In this document: in pieces, positions 49,912-58,781 of the stretch
Numbering within the stretch: the stretch's first letter is position 1
Layout of the letters: each line of letters begins with the position of its first letter
Assembly: GCF_018141105.1 (NCBI RefSeq)
Contig: NZ_CP054839.1
Coordinates: 3,658,001 to 3,722,000 of the forward strand
Source of the DNA: Saccharopolyspora erythraea
GTDB lineage: Bacteria; Actinomycetota; Actinomycetes; Mycobacteriales; Pseudonocardiaceae
Length of the DNA stretch: 64,000 nt
Direction of reading: 5' to 3'
Position numbers and translations under genes: made by a program
The notes under the pieces: model-generated
Told to the model about the DNA's origin: nothing
Databases searched by the model: none
Seen by the model: only the letters and a program-made list of their open reading frames with translations

Positions 49912-50826
49912 TCACTCGTCGCCGGGGCGGTCGAACTCCTCGATCAGTTCGTGGAACAGGTCGTGCACCGCCAGGGCGGGTTCGGACAGCGGTTGGTGGT
50001 CGGAGGTGCACAGGGAGAGCTCGACCTCGATCTCGGGGTCGACGATCCGCCGCACCGCGAGGTTCTGCACGTCGATGATCGCGCTGGCCGCCGACCACGG
50101 CAGCACGGTCGCGCCGACACCGGCGCGGACGGCGCTGACCAGCGTCAGCACGGACTCGATCTCCCCGACGACGGCCGGTTCGAGGCCGGCCTTGTGGAAC
50201 GCGGCGTCGACGACCTGGCGGATGGTGTGGATGCGGCTGGGCAGCAGCAGGCCGACGTCGCGCAGCTCGGCCACGGCCACCTCGCCGGCCGTCGCGGCCG
50301 GGGCGATGGAGGGGGTGGCGATGAGGAACAGATCCTCGGTGCGCATCGGCTCGAACCGGACGCCTCGGATGGGACCCGCGCCGTAGATGAACGCCATGTC
50401 CATCCGCCCGGTCATGATCGCCTCGCTGATGACCCCGCCGAAGTTCTCGTTGATGTGCAGCAGGATGTTCGGGTAGCGCTCCCGCGCGGCCCGCAGCAGC
50501 GGCAGGGCGAGTGCCGCGCCGGTGCTGTAGGGGGCGAGGCCCACCGACACGCTGCCCGCCGGAGCGTTCCCGGACACCGAGACCGCGGCGTGGGCCTGGT
50601 CGACCTGGCGCAGGATGAGCTGGGCGTGGCGGTAGAGCGCGCGGCCCGCCTCGGTCGGGGCCACCCCGCGCTTGCTGCGGATCAGCAGTTTCTGCTTGAA
50701 CTGGGTTTCCAGCGCCGAAACCTGCTGGCTCAGCGCGGGTTGGGCGATGCGCAGGATGTCGGCGGCGCGGGTGATGCTCCCGGCATCGACGATCTTGATG
50801 AACGAATACAGGCGCCTGGTGTCCAT
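49912..50826 (-). CDS. LysR family regulator (Nac/Cbl-like branch)
   Basis: A 304-residue LysR regulator. The helix-turn-helix is in LYSFIKIVDAGSITRAADILRIAQPALSQQVSALETQF (in part), typical of the Nac-like branch. The effector domain shows GLAPYSTGAAL, LHINENFGGVISEAIMTGRMDMAF (in part) and LPSRIHTIRQVVD. It lies between two operons with nearly identical promoter elements, the ketogluconate one (downstream, same strand) and the pxp one (divergent). It is the natural candidate to control both. ATG 50826 has a weak ribosome site. Confidence 0.88.
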   Translation of the reverse strand: MDTRRLYSFIKIVDAGSITRAADILRIAQPALSQQVSALETQFKQKLLIRSKRGVAPTEAGRALYRHAQLILRQVDQAHAAVSVSGNAPAGSVSVGLAPYSTGAALALPLLRAARERYPNILLHINENFGGVISEAIMTGRMDMAFIYGAGPIRGVRFEPMRTEDLFLIATPSIAPAATAGEVAVAELRDVGLLLPSRIHTIRQVVDAAFHKAGLEPAVVGEIESVLTLVSAVRAGVGATVLPWSAASAIIDVQNLAVRRIVDPEIEVELSLCTSDHQPLSEPALAVHDLFHELIEEFDRPGDE

Positions 50827-50956
50827 CCGCAGCCCTTCTCACTGGAGTGCAGCACATCATACGTGCGGGGTGTTCGGCGCTCTGAGCTGTGGATACGCTG
50901 CTCGCGCGGGTGGTCGCGGCGGCCGCCTGGCCAGCGGCGACCGCCGTCATAAGCAA

Positions 50957-51013
50957 CACCGATCACGTCACGCGCAACCCGTATTTGTCGGTCCCGAGGA
51001 GTCGGATTACGTT
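50957..51013 (+). promoter_or_regulatory. LysR-type element and promoter of the pxp operon
   Basis: The element 50957-50990 (CACCGAT to GTATTTGTCG) matches the ketogluconate element. TTGTCG (50985-50990) and TACGTT (51008-51013) would be -35 and -10 with 17-bp spacing. The pxpA start is about 150 bp downstream. The rest of the 342-bp gap (50827-51168) has no gene; GGAGG precedes pxpA. Confidence 0.7.
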
Positions 51014-51168
51014 CACTGAAACGCGAAGCGAACCGTTCGGCGAGGCGGAGTTCCCGGCAATCTCGGCGAAGAATTGTTGCCGCGAGTTGATTTGCCGGCG
51101 GCCGAATTCAGCAGGCGCTCGCCGCGAACGAAGAATGCGATTGGGAATTCGTTCCCCCGGAGGACGAA

Positions 51169-51954
51169 ATGACGCACATGGTCGATCTCGTCGCCGACCT
51201 CGGAGAGGGGTTCGGCGCCTACACCATGGGTGACGACGAGGCGCTGCTGGAGGTTCTGACCTCGGCGAACATCGCCTGCGGCTTCCACGCGGGCGACCCC
51301 CGCACCATGGATTCCACGATCCGCTCGTGCGTCGAGCGCGGTATCTCCGCGGGGGCGCACCCCAGCTTCCCCGACCTCGTCGGTTTCGGCAGGCGCGCGA
51401 TGGAGCTGGCGCCCGACGAGGTCCGCACCGACGTGCTCTACCAGGTCGGCGCGCTCCAGGCGTTCGCCGCCGCGCACGGCACCCGGGTCAACCACGTCGC
51501 GCCGCACGGCCGGCTGGGCAACCTGGTGGCCACGCGGCCCGACTACGCCGGTGCGGTGGCCGACGCCGTCGCCGCCCTCGACCCGTCGTTGATCGTGCTG
51601 GCGCAGGACGGTGCGCTCGCGGAGGCCGCACGGGCCCGCGGCCTGCGGGTCGCCATCGTCGGGATCGCCGACCGGGCCTACTCCGACGACGGCACCCTGG
51701 TGCCCCGGACGCGTCCCGGTGCGGTGATCCACGACGAGGCCGAGATCGCCGAGCGCACGGTGCGGATGGTGACCGAGGGCGTCGTGCACAGCGTCGGCGG
51801 GAATGCCATCCCGGTGGAGTGCGACACGGTGCTGCTGCACGGCGACACCCCCGGCGCGGTGGCAGTGGCGCGCAAGGTGCGCGCGGAACTGCTGTCGGCG
51901 GGTGTGGTGACCGCACCGCTGCCCGAGGTGCTGCGCGCCAGGAGGGGAGCCTGA
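51169..51954 (+). CDS. pxpA: 5-oxoprolinase subunit A (LamB/YcsF family)
   Basis: A 261-residue subunit of the ATP-dependent 5-oxoprolinase PxpABC, which opens 5-oxoproline to glutamate. It shows VDLVADLGEGFG, NIACGFHAGDP, GAHPSFPDLVGFGRR, HVAPHGRLGN and ADRAYSDDGTLVPRTRPGAV (in part), all typical. The length is normal. It is the first of seven genes spaced by one to forty-four bases or overlapping. CCGGAGG lies just before the ATG. It is preceded by the LysR-type promoter element. Confidence 0.93.
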   Translation: MTHMVDLVADLGEGFGAYTMGDDEALLEVLTSANIACGFHAGDPRTMDSTIRSCVERGISAGAHPSFPDLVGFGRRAMELAPDEVRTDVLYQVGALQAFAAAHGTRVNHVAPHGRLGNLVATRPDYAGAVADAVAALDPSLIVLAQDGALAEAARARGLRVAIVGIADRAYSDDGTLVPRTRPGAVIHDEAEIAERTVRMVTEGVVHSVGGNAIPVECDTVLLHGDTPGAVAVARKVRAELLSAGVVTAPLPEVLRARRGA

Positions 51955-51955
51955 C

Positions 51956-52666
51956 GTGGGACACCGCGTGACGATCAGCGACTGCGGCGATTCGGCCGTG
52001 GTGGTCAAGGCGGTGCACGGCGATGCGAACCTGCGCTGGCAGGTCGTGCACAACCTGGCCGATGTGCTCGAGGAGGCGCGCCTGGCGGGCGTGCACGGGC
52101 TGGTGCCCACCTACGACTCCCTGCTCGTGGAGTTCGACTGCACCGACACCGACCACCAGGCCGTCCGACGGGGACTGGCGGACGCCCTCGCCCGGCTGGC
52201 CGAGGGCCCGGTCGAGCGGGCGTCGAAGCTGTTCGTCGTTCCCGTGGTCTACGGCGGCGAGCACGGGCCCGACCTGCCGGAGGTCGCCGCGCAACTCGGG
52301 CTGACCGAGCAGAAGGTGATCGAGCTGCACTCCGGCACCGCCCTGACCGTCCGGTGCCTCGGCGCGCCTGTCGGCGCACCTATGATGGACGGCCCGCCGT
52401 TCCCCGCGCCGGTCGCACGGCTGGCTTCGCCCAGGACGAGCGTCCCACCGGGCTCGGTGGCGGTGGCCGGCAAGCAAGCGGTGATCTGCCCGCTGCGCTC
52501 TCCCGGAGGGTGGCCGCTGCTGGGGCGGACTCCGCTGCGGGTGCTCGACCTCGGCTCCGAGCGCCTCACCCCGTACCGGCCGGGAGACCGCTTCCGCTTC
52601 GTCCCGATCCGCCCGGAGCAGTGGGACGAGCACGCCGGTGCACCGTTGGCGGCCGTCGATGGCTGA
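51956..52666 (+). CDS. pxpB: 5-oxoprolinase subunit B (KipI/AHS1)
   Basis: A 236-residue AHS1-domain subunit. Landmarks are GDSAVVV near the start, VHGLVPTYDSLLVEFD, VPVVYGGEHGPDLPEVAAQLGL (in part), and the terminal SPGGWPLLGRTPLRV. In B. subtilis KipI inhibits the sporulation kinase, but in most bacteria it is part of the oxoprolinase. The GTG start is one base after pxpA. It overlaps pxpC by eight bases. Confidence 0.92.
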   Translation: MGHRVTISDCGDSAVVVKAVHGDANLRWQVVHNLADVLEEARLAGVHGLVPTYDSLLVEFDCTDTDHQAVRRGLADALARLAEGPVERASKLFVVPVVYGGEHGPDLPEVAAQLGLTEQKVIELHSGTALTVRCLGAPVGAPMMDGPPFPAPVARLASPRTSVPPGSVAVAGKQAVICPLRSPGGWPLLGRTPLRVLDLGSERLTPYRPGDRFRFVPIRPEQWDEHAGAPLAAVDG

Positions 52667-53666
52667 CAACCTCGTGATCCACCAGGCGGGCATCTCGACG
52701 GTGCAGGATCTCGGCCGGTTCGGGCGCTCCAGGCACGGGCTGCCGGTCAACGGCGCTCTCGACCAGTACTCGGCACGCGTCGCGAACGTGCTGGTGGGCA
52801 ACGACGAGGGCGCGCCGTTGGTCGAGATCACGATGCTGGACTTCAGCTGCACCCCCGGCACGGATGTGCTCATCGCCGTCACCGGGGCACCCGCCGATGT
52901 CACCGTCGACGGGTTCCGGCGACCGCAGTGGGAGCCGGTCGCGGTCGGTCCCGGCCAGACCGTGCGCGTCGCGGGCATCCGGCTCGGCGCGCGGGTCTAC
53001 CTCGCGCTGCGCGGCTCGCTGGAGGCGCCGTCGCTGCTGGGGAGCTGCGCACCCGACACGATCCTCGGGTTCGGCCGCTCGCTGCGCGACGACGACGAGC
53101 TCGCGATCAGCGGCTGCCTCGCGCCGATCGACCACCCGGTCCTGCGCCACCCGGTCTTCCAGCTCGGTGCACCGGTCCCGTTGTTCGGGGAATCTTGGAC
53201 CATCGACGTCACCGAAGGCCCGGACATCGCGGAGTTCGGTGCTTCGGCGGCGAGGCTGTTCAGCGCCGAGTACACCGTGAGCCCGCAGAGCAACCACATC
53301 GGTCTGCGCATGCGCGGCGAGGTGCCGCAGCGGGTGGCCCGCGGCGAGGTGCTCTCGCGCGGCGTCCCGGTCGGAGCCGTCGAAGTGCCCGCGGGCGAGG
53401 AACTGCTGGTGCTGCACCGCGGTCGCGGTGTCACGGCCGGCTACCCGGTGCTCGCCGTGGTCACCGCGACCGGTCTCTGCGCTCTCGGCCAGGTCCGGCC
53501 CGGCCAGCGCGTCCGGTTCCGCAGACGCGGCATCGGCGAGGCCGTGGCCGCCTGCCGGGCCCGGCGCGACGCCCTGCGCGCTCTGCGAAAACGCGTGTCG
53601 AACGTGTTCGACGCGCTCCGGATCCCAACGCTCACCCCGCACGCACCAGCAAGGGAGACACCATGA
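52659..53666 (+). CDS. pxpC: 5-oxoprolinase subunit C (KipA/AHS2)
   Basis: A 335-residue AHS2-domain subunit. It starts with VIHQAGISTVQDLGRFGRSRHGLPVNGALD (in part) and has ARVANVLVGNDEGAPLVEIT, TVSPQSNHIGLRM and GYPVLAVVTATGLCALGQVRPG (in part). With pxpA and pxpB it completes the oxoprolinase set. ATG 52659 lies inside the pxpB end. The stop shares four bases with the next gene (ATGA). Confidence 0.93.
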   Translation: MADNLVIHQAGISTVQDLGRFGRSRHGLPVNGALDQYSARVANVLVGNDEGAPLVEITMLDFSCTPGTDVLIAVTGAPADVTVDGFRRPQWEPVAVGPGQTVRVAGIRLGARVYLALRGSLEAPSLLGSCAPDTILGFGRSLRDDDELAISGCLAPIDHPVLRHPVFQLGAPVPLFGESWTIDVTEGPDIAEFGASAARLFSAEYTVSPQSNHIGLRMRGEVPQRVARGEVLSRGVPVGAVEVPAGEELLVLHRGRGVTAGYPVLAVVTATGLCALGQVRPGQRVRFRRRGIGEAVAACRARRDALRALRKRVSNVFDALRIPTLTPHAPARETP

Positions 53667-54973
53667 CTGCCGTGGCCCCGAAGGCCGTACCCAACAAGGT
53701 CGACTCCCGAACCGCGCGGCGGATCACCCTCGCCGGCTGCATCGGGATCTTCGCCGAGCTCTACGACAACGGCATCTTCGGCTTCATGGCGGGAACGCTG
53801 GCCCTGGTGTTCTTCCCGGACTCGCAGAACGCGGTGCTGCTGGTCTTCGTGGGGTATGCGATCTCGTTCTTCTTCCGCCCGCTCGGCGGCATCATCTGCG
53901 GCCACCTCGGGGACCGCATCGGCAGGCAGCGGATGCTCGTCTTCGTCATCATGCTGATCAGCGTCGCCACGGCGGTCATCGGCCTGCTGCCGACCTACGC
54001 CGCCATCGGGATCGCGGCCCCGTGCCTGCTCATCCTGATGCGGGTGTTGCAGGGCTTCTCGGTCGGCGGTGAGGCGGCCGGGGCGATGACGTTCCTCGCC
54101 GAGCACGCGCCGGAGGGCAAACGCGGCCTCTACACCAGCTACGCCCAGATCGCCTCGTTCCTCTCGCTGCTGACCGGAACGCTGATCGCCGCGGCCATGA
54201 CCAGCGGTCTCGGGCCGGAGCGCATGGAGTCGTTCGGCTGGCGGATCCCGTTCCTGCTGGCCATCCCGCTGGGCATCACCGGCATCTACATCCGCAGGCG
54301 CATCACCGACACCCCCAACTTCACCCGCCTGAAGGAAGAGGGGGAGCTGTCGAGGAACCCGCTCAAGGAGGCGTTCACCTCCGCGGAGCACCGCCGGGCG
54401 ATGTGGTTGGCGCTGTTCATCCCGTTGATGAACGGCTCCGGCTACTACGTGCTGTTCGCCTACATGCCGACGTTCATGACCAAGGAGCTGGAGTTCAGCA
54501 CCGTCCAGGGTCTGCTCGTCACCGCGGCCAGCCTGGTGGCGATCTCCGTCGCGATCCCCTTCATGGGTGCGCTTTCGGACCGCATCGGCCGCAAGAAGGT
54601 CATCGGGGGCGCGGCGGTGGCCATGGCGATCGCGGGAGTTCCCTGCTACGCGCTGATCAGCTCCGGCGACGTGGGACTCGCGGCCCTGGGTGCCTGCGTC
54701 ATGGCCGTCGTGTTCGCCGGGCACACCGGCGTCATCCACATCCTCCTGGTGGAGCTGTTTCCCACCCGCGTCCGCTACTCCGCCTACGGCCTGGGCTACA
54801 ACGTCTCTTCCGCCATCTTCGGCGGCACCGCCCCGCTGCTGATGACATTCCTCATCGGACAGACCGGGAACACCTACATGCCCGCTTTCTACGCGGTGAT
54901 CACCGCCATCGGCACTCTCATCGCGGTTTCCATGGTGTCCGACCGGGCACACCTCCCGCTCCAGGACGCCTAG
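53663..54973 (+). CDS. MFS metabolite:H+ symporter (MHS family)
   Basis: A 436-residue twelve-helix permease. MHS features are FAELYDNGIFGFMAG, FRPLGGIICGHLGDRIGRQRML, LLILMRVLQGFSVGGEAAGAMTFLAEHAP (in part), RRRITDTPNF and LFPTRVRYSAYGLGYN. Relatives (ProP, KgtP, ShiA) import osmolytes or carboxylates. It lies within the pxp operon and may bring in the pyroglutamate-type substrate. Its ATG overlaps the pxpC stop. Confidence 0.9.
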   Translation: MTAVAPKAVPNKVDSRTARRITLAGCIGIFAELYDNGIFGFMAGTLALVFFPDSQNAVLLVFVGYAISFFFRPLGGIICGHLGDRIGRQRMLVFVIMLISVATAVIGLLPTYAAIGIAAPCLLILMRVLQGFSVGGEAAGAMTFLAEHAPEGKRGLYTSYAQIASFLSLLTGTLIAAAMTSGLGPERMESFGWRIPFLLAIPLGITGIYIRRRITDTPNFTRLKEEGELSRNPLKEAFTSAEHRRAMWLALFIPLMNGSGYYVLFAYMPTFMTKELEFSTVQGLLVTAASLVAISVAIPFMGALSDRIGRKKVIGGAAVAMAIAGVPCYALISSGDVGLAALGACVMAVVFAGHTGVIHILLVELFPTRVRYSAYGLGYNVSSAIFGGTAPLLMTFLIGQTGNTYMPAFYAVITAIGTLIAVSMVSDRAHLPLQDA

Positions 54974-55017
54974 TCCGACCGGCACTTCGACCACCAACTC
55001 GTGAGGAGCTATCCGAC

Positions 55018-55761
55018 ATGCCCTTTTCCGACTACAGGACCGCCCTGGTCACCGGTGCCTCGACCGGGATCGGCGCGGTGGTCGTCGAGCGGCTGGCGAA
55101 GCAGGGGCTGCAGGTGCACGCCGTGGCCCGCAACGCCGAGCGGCTCGGCGAACTGGCCCGGCGCACCGGCTGCACGCCGCACGCGGTCGACATCACCGAC
55201 ACCGCCGAGCTGACCAGGGTGCTGGCGGGGCTGGAGATCGACGTCCTGGTCAACAACGCCGGCGTGTCCCGGTCGGGCAACATCCTCGACGCCGACGAGT
55301 TCGCCGTCGACGAGCAGATCGCGGTCAACATCCAGGCCGTGCTGCACCTGGTGCGCCTGGTCATGCCCGGCATGATCGAACGCGACCTCGGGCACATCGT
55401 CAACATCTCCTCGATCGCCGCGGTCTACAACTTCGGCGGCAACACCATCTACCACGCGACGAAGTCGGCCGTGCACACGCTGTCGCGCCAGCTCCGCGTC
55501 GACGGGTACGGCCGCCGGGTCCGCGTCACCGAAATCTGCCCGGGGCGCGTGGAAACCGAGATCTTCGGCCGTCTGCTGGGGGACATGGAGGAGGCGCGGC
55601 GGCGGTTCTACGACGGTTACGAGTCGCTCAAGCCGGAGGACATCGCCGACGCGATCGACTTCGCGATCGACTCGCCGCGGCACGTGAACATCGGGCACGT
55701 GGAAATCCTGCCGACCTTCCAGGTGCCAGGCGGACTCAGCTTCGAGCGGCGCGCCGACTGA
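55018..55761 (+). CDS. SDR oxidoreductase, YdfG/serine dehydrogenase-like
   Basis: A 247-residue classical SDR. NAD(P) motif TGASTGIG, NNAG, catalytic Ser (NISSIAAV), Tyr and Lys (YHATKSAVH), and the loop CPGRVETE. Members of the YdfG group oxidise hydroxyl groups of 3-hydroxy acids such as serine or 3-hydroxyisobutyrate. Within the pxp operon it could process a hydroxy side chain of the substrate. Its start follows GTGAGGAGC. It is 44 bp behind the MFS gene. Confidence 0.85.
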   Translation: MPFSDYRTALVTGASTGIGAVVVERLAKQGLQVHAVARNAERLGELARRTGCTPHAVDITDTAELTRVLAGLEIDVLVNNAGVSRSGNILDADEFAVDEQIAVNIQAVLHLVRLVMPGMIERDLGHIVNISSIAAVYNFGGNTIYHATKSAVHTLSRQLRVDGYGRRVRVTEICPGRVETEIFGRLLGDMEEARRRFYDGYESLKPEDIADAIDFAIDSPRHVNIGHVEILPTFQVPGGLSFERRAD

Positions 55762-55781
55762 GCGCGAGGAGACGACGAACG

Positions 55782-56990
55782 ATGAGCGGAACACCGACAG
55801 CCCGGCGGGTGCGGCGGATCAAACCCTCACCGAGCACCGCCGCCGCGCAACGGGTGCGCGAACTCAAGGCCCAGGGGCACGAGATCCTGGACCTCACGGT
55901 GGGCGAGCCCGACTTCGACACCCCCGAGCACGTGAAGCTCGCCGCGATCGAGGCGATCCGGCGCGGGGACACCAAGTACACACCGGTCAACGGCACGCCC
56001 GAGCTCCGCGCGGCGATCTCGGCCAAGCTCGCCCAGCGCCACGGCACGCACTACCCCGACGAGCAGATCACGGTCGGAGGTGGGGCCAAGCAGGTCATCT
56101 TCCTGGCTCTGATGGCCACTGTGGACAGCGGTGACGAAGTCGTCATCCCTGCCCCGTACTGGGTTTCCTACCCGGACATGGTGCTCGCCAACGACGGCAC
56201 TCCGTCGATCGTGGAGTGCGCCGAGTCGAACGGGTTCAAGCTCACCGCGCGGCAGTTGGCGGACGCGATCACCGAGAGGACGCGCTGGGTGGTCCTCAAC
56301 GCGCCGGGCAACCCCACCGGCGCCGCGTACGACACCGCGGAACTCCGGTCACTGGCCGACGTCCTGCTGGCCCACCCGCACGTCCGGGTGCTGACCGACG
56401 AGATCTACGACGAGATCTGGTACGGAGCGGGCCAGGCGCCCACCCTCGTCGGCGTGGAGCCGCGGCTGCGGGACCGGGTGCTGGTGACCAACGGCGTCTC
56501 GAAGACCTACGCGATGACCGGCTGGCGGATCGGCTACGGCGCGGGCGCCGCGGACCTGGTGGCGGCGATCAACAAGCTCCAGTCGCAGATCTCGTCGTGC
56601 CCGTCCTCGGTGAGCCAGGCGGCCGCGGTCGCCGCGCTCGGCGGGAAGCAGGACTTCGTCGGCGAGATGGTCGCAACCTACCGGAGCCGCCGGGACGAGG
56701 TGCTGCATGCGCTCGGCGGCATCCCGGGGATCTCCTGCACCACCCCCCGAGGGGGCTTCTACCTGTTCGTCAACTGCACCGGGCTGCTCGGCAAACGCAC
56801 TCCGCAGGGTGGCGTGATCGGCACGGACGAGGATTTCTCGCGGTATCTGCTGGAAACGCAGCAGGTCGCCGTGATCCACGGTGCGGCTTACGGGTCACCG
56901 GGCTACTTCCGCATCTCCTTCGCCACGTCGAGCGCCGTGCTCGCCGAGGCGGCAGCACGCATCGGCCGGGCTTGCGCCGAGCTGTCCTGA
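55782..56990 (+). CDS. class I pyridoxal-phosphate aminotransferase
   Basis: A 402-residue aspartate-aminotransferase-like (subgroup I) enzyme. Landmarks: ILDLTVGEPDFDTPEH, GGGAKQVIFLAL, the NAPGNPTG motif, DEIYDEIWY, and the PLP lysine in NGVSKTYAMTGWRIGYGAG. The region near the end carries FRISFATS (substrate Arg). It probably moves the amino group of the opened pyroglutamate product onto a keto acid. It follows the SDR by 20 bp. Confidence 0.9.
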   Translation: MSGTPTARRVRRIKPSPSTAAAQRVRELKAQGHEILDLTVGEPDFDTPEHVKLAAIEAIRRGDTKYTPVNGTPELRAAISAKLAQRHGTHYPDEQITVGGGAKQVIFLALMATVDSGDEVVIPAPYWVSYPDMVLANDGTPSIVECAESNGFKLTARQLADAITERTRWVVLNAPGNPTGAAYDTAELRSLADVLLAHPHVRVLTDEIYDEIWYGAGQAPTLVGVEPRLRDRVLVTNGVSKTYAMTGWRIGYGAGAADLVAAINKLQSQISSCPSSVSQAAAVAALGGKQDFVGEMVATYRSRRDEVLHALGGIPGISCTTPRGGFYLFVNCTGLLGKRTPQGGVIGTDEDFSRYLLETQQVAVIHGAAYGSPGYFRISFATSSAVLAEAAARIGRACAELS

Positions 56991-57026
56991 CCACGCCGAG
57001 AGCAGACCAGAAGAGGAGCGCCAGAA

Positions 57027-57698
57027 ATGCGCGTCACCACCAAGATCGACCGCCCGAATCCCGAACTGGTGGCTCAGCTGGGCGAGTACTCGTCGGCCAC
57101 GATCCACGAGGCGCAAGGCAGGCTAGGCGCGCTGAGCTCGACCATCAAACCGGTCGACCGGAACATGTCCTGCTGCGGACCGGCGTTCACGGTGTCCTGC
57201 GCGCCGCGCGACAACATCATGCTCCAGGTCGCGATCGCCCACGCGCGCCCCGGCGACGTCATCGTGGTGTCGGCAGGGGAGTACGCCGAGGCGGGGTCTT
57301 TCGGCGACGTGCTGGCCAATGCCTGCCAGGCGAAGGGGATCGCCGGGTTGGTCACCGACACCGGTGTCCGCGATACGCAGGAGTTGCGCAGGCTCGGGTT
57401 CCCGGTGTTCTCCTACAGCGTGTCGATCAAGGGCACCGTCAAGGAGACGGTCGGCCCGCTGAACGAACCGGTGCTGATCGGTGGCGAGATCGTCCGGCCC
57501 GGCGACGTGGTTCGCGGTGACGCGGACGGAATCGTGGTGGTCCGGCGAGAAGACCTCGCCGAGGCGATCCGCAAGTCCCGGGAAAGGGAGGAGGCCGAGG
57601 CGGGCTACATCGCGGCCTACCGCTCGGGCAGGAGCGTCATCGAGGTCAGCGGCCTTGCGGCCAAACTCGAAGCGAAGGGCCTGATCCTGGAAGAGTGA
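57027..57698 (+). CDS. RraA-family aldolase (4-hydroxy-4-methyl-2-oxoglutarate aldolase-like)
   Basis: A 223-residue RraA-fold protein. The metal/substrate motif D-x20-R-D is present: Asp94 in SFGDVLANAC, Arg115 and Asp116 in DTGVRDTQEL. The N-terminal part has YSSATIHEAQGRLGALSS and the middle ARPGDVIVVS, as in the class II pyruvate aldolases. These split 4-hydroxy-4-methyl-2-oxoglutarate into two pyruvates and also decarboxylate oxaloacetate. RraA itself has no role in RNase E binding here. As the last gene of the operon it would act after the aminotransferase. AGAGGAGC precedes the ATG. Confidence 0.85.
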   Translation: MRVTTKIDRPNPELVAQLGEYSSATIHEAQGRLGALSSTIKPVDRNMSCCGPAFTVSCAPRDNIMLQVAIAHARPGDVIVVSAGEYAEAGSFGDVLANACQAKGIAGLVTDTGVRDTQELRRLGFPVFSYSVSIKGTVKETVGPLNEPVLIGGEIVRPGDVVRGDADGIVVVRREDLAEAIRKSREREEAEAGYIAAYRSGRSVIEVSGLAAKLEAKGLILEE

Positions 57699-57772
57699 TC
57701 TGCCGCGCGGCGGAAGGCACCGCATCGCAGGGCAACGTACACCGCCGTGGCGCGGCGCTGCACAATCTCGGC

Positions 57773-58180
57773 ATGAACGAGCGTCGCGCCTCCGGCCTTC
57801 CCATGAACGTCGTCTTCGTACTCGTCGGCGCGGTGCTCGGCATCGTCCTGGCCATCGGCTGGTGGTGGCTTGACGACGCGCGTGTTCTGGTGCGGCTGCA
57901 GGCCCACGCGGCTCCTGCTGGTCTGGTCTACGCGGGCGAATCGGGGCACGGGGTCGTGCTCGCCCGGATCGACAACCACCTCGGCGACGTCCAGGGCTAC
58001 GAGGTGTGGCTGGGCCGGGCGGTGAACAGCGACACCCCGTACGGGCACGTCGTGGAGGTCCCCGACGGATGGGATGCGCAGAACATGCGCGTCGACTGGC
58101 TTCCTGATGGCGTCGGTTTGGTTTTCGCCGACGCCGGCCGGATCTTCGTTCCCGACGACCAGTTCACCGGCGGCCGATGA
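57773..58180 (+). CDS. hypothetical membrane-anchored protein
   Basis: A 135-residue protein of unknown family. One hydrophobic segment near the N-terminus (NVVFVLVGAVLGIVLAIGWWW) is followed by a soluble domain of about 95 residues with GESGHGVVLARIDNHLGDVQGYEVWLG and WLPDGVGLVFADAGRIFVP (in part). The end looks like a beta-rich fold, for example a strand propeller blade. It is 74 bp after the RraA gene, possibly outside that operon. ATG 57773 precedes the helix. Confidence 0.55.
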   Translation: MNERRASGLPMNVVFVLVGAVLGIVLAIGWWWLDDARVLVRLQAHAAPAGLVYAGESGHGVVLARIDNHLGDVQGYEVWLGRAVNSDTPYGHVVEVPDGWDAQNMRVDWLPDGVGLVFADAGRIFVPDDQFTGGR

Positions 58181-58298
58181 CCGGACTCCGCCCGGCTCCA
58201 GGGTCGGTGGCATTCCGGGACGATCAGTTGATCGCAGGCGTGCCTTATGACGCGTCCGCCCATGCACGGAAGTACCCGCGCTCGAGCGGCTTGTGCGC

Positions 58299-58769
58299 TC
58301 AGGTGAGCGCGCCGTATTCCTCGAGCAACGAGTTCAGCCGCGCGACCATGAAGTCGTAGTAGGCGGCCATCTCGCGCAGTCGGCGCCGTTGGAGGGACGG
58401 GAGCGTCCGCGCCTCCTGCTGGGCGCGATGGGCCAGGTCGCGGAGTTGCTCCGTCTGCCGGAGCTGGTGGCCGAGGCACGCCGACCACGCGTCCGGGCGC
58501 CATTCGTAGACGTAGTGCCGTGTTCCGGGCGGCTTGAACCGCCGGACCACGCCGTTGGTGATCAGCAGGCGGGTCGTCTCCGACACGGACCCGGCGCTGG
58601 CCCCGAGCTCGTCCTGCAACTGCTGGACGGTCATGGGCTCCTCGCTGAGCAGCAGCACGCCCGCGATCCGGCCCGCCATCGGGGGCCAGCCCATCGTCGG
58701 CCCGATGACGTTGGCGAAGTCGTCGAGCAGCAGTTCGTTGCCGCTGGGACGAGAGCTGGTGTCGGACAC
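58299..58769 (-). CDS. GbsR/MarR-type transcriptional regulator
   Basis: A 156-residue winged-helix protein. The recognition region is MTVQQLQDELGASAGSVSETTRLLI, followed by a wing (VVRRFKPPGTRHYVYEW) and a long C-terminal helix rich in Gln/Arg. GbsR relatives repress choline or betaine genes. It is divergent from a GMC oxidoreductase that resembles choline dehydrogenase; a palindrome lies between. GTG 58769 follows AGGAG and matches the family start. Confidence 0.82.
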   Translation of the reverse strand: MSDTSSRPSGNELLLDDFANVIGPTMGWPPMAGRIAGVLLLSEEPMTVQQLQDELGASAGSVSETTRLLITNGVVRRFKPPGTRHYVYEWRPDAWSACLGHQLRQTEQLRDLAHRAQQEARTLPSLQRRRLREMAAYYDFMVARLNSLLEEYGALT

Positions 58770-58781
58770 GCGAGCTCCTGG

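Noticed and set aside
57027-57698. RraA gene as a regulator of RNase E
   Set aside because: The D-x20-R-D motif of pyruvate aldolases is intact and the gene ends a catabolic operon. The RNase E inhibitor role applies to the enterobacterial protein.
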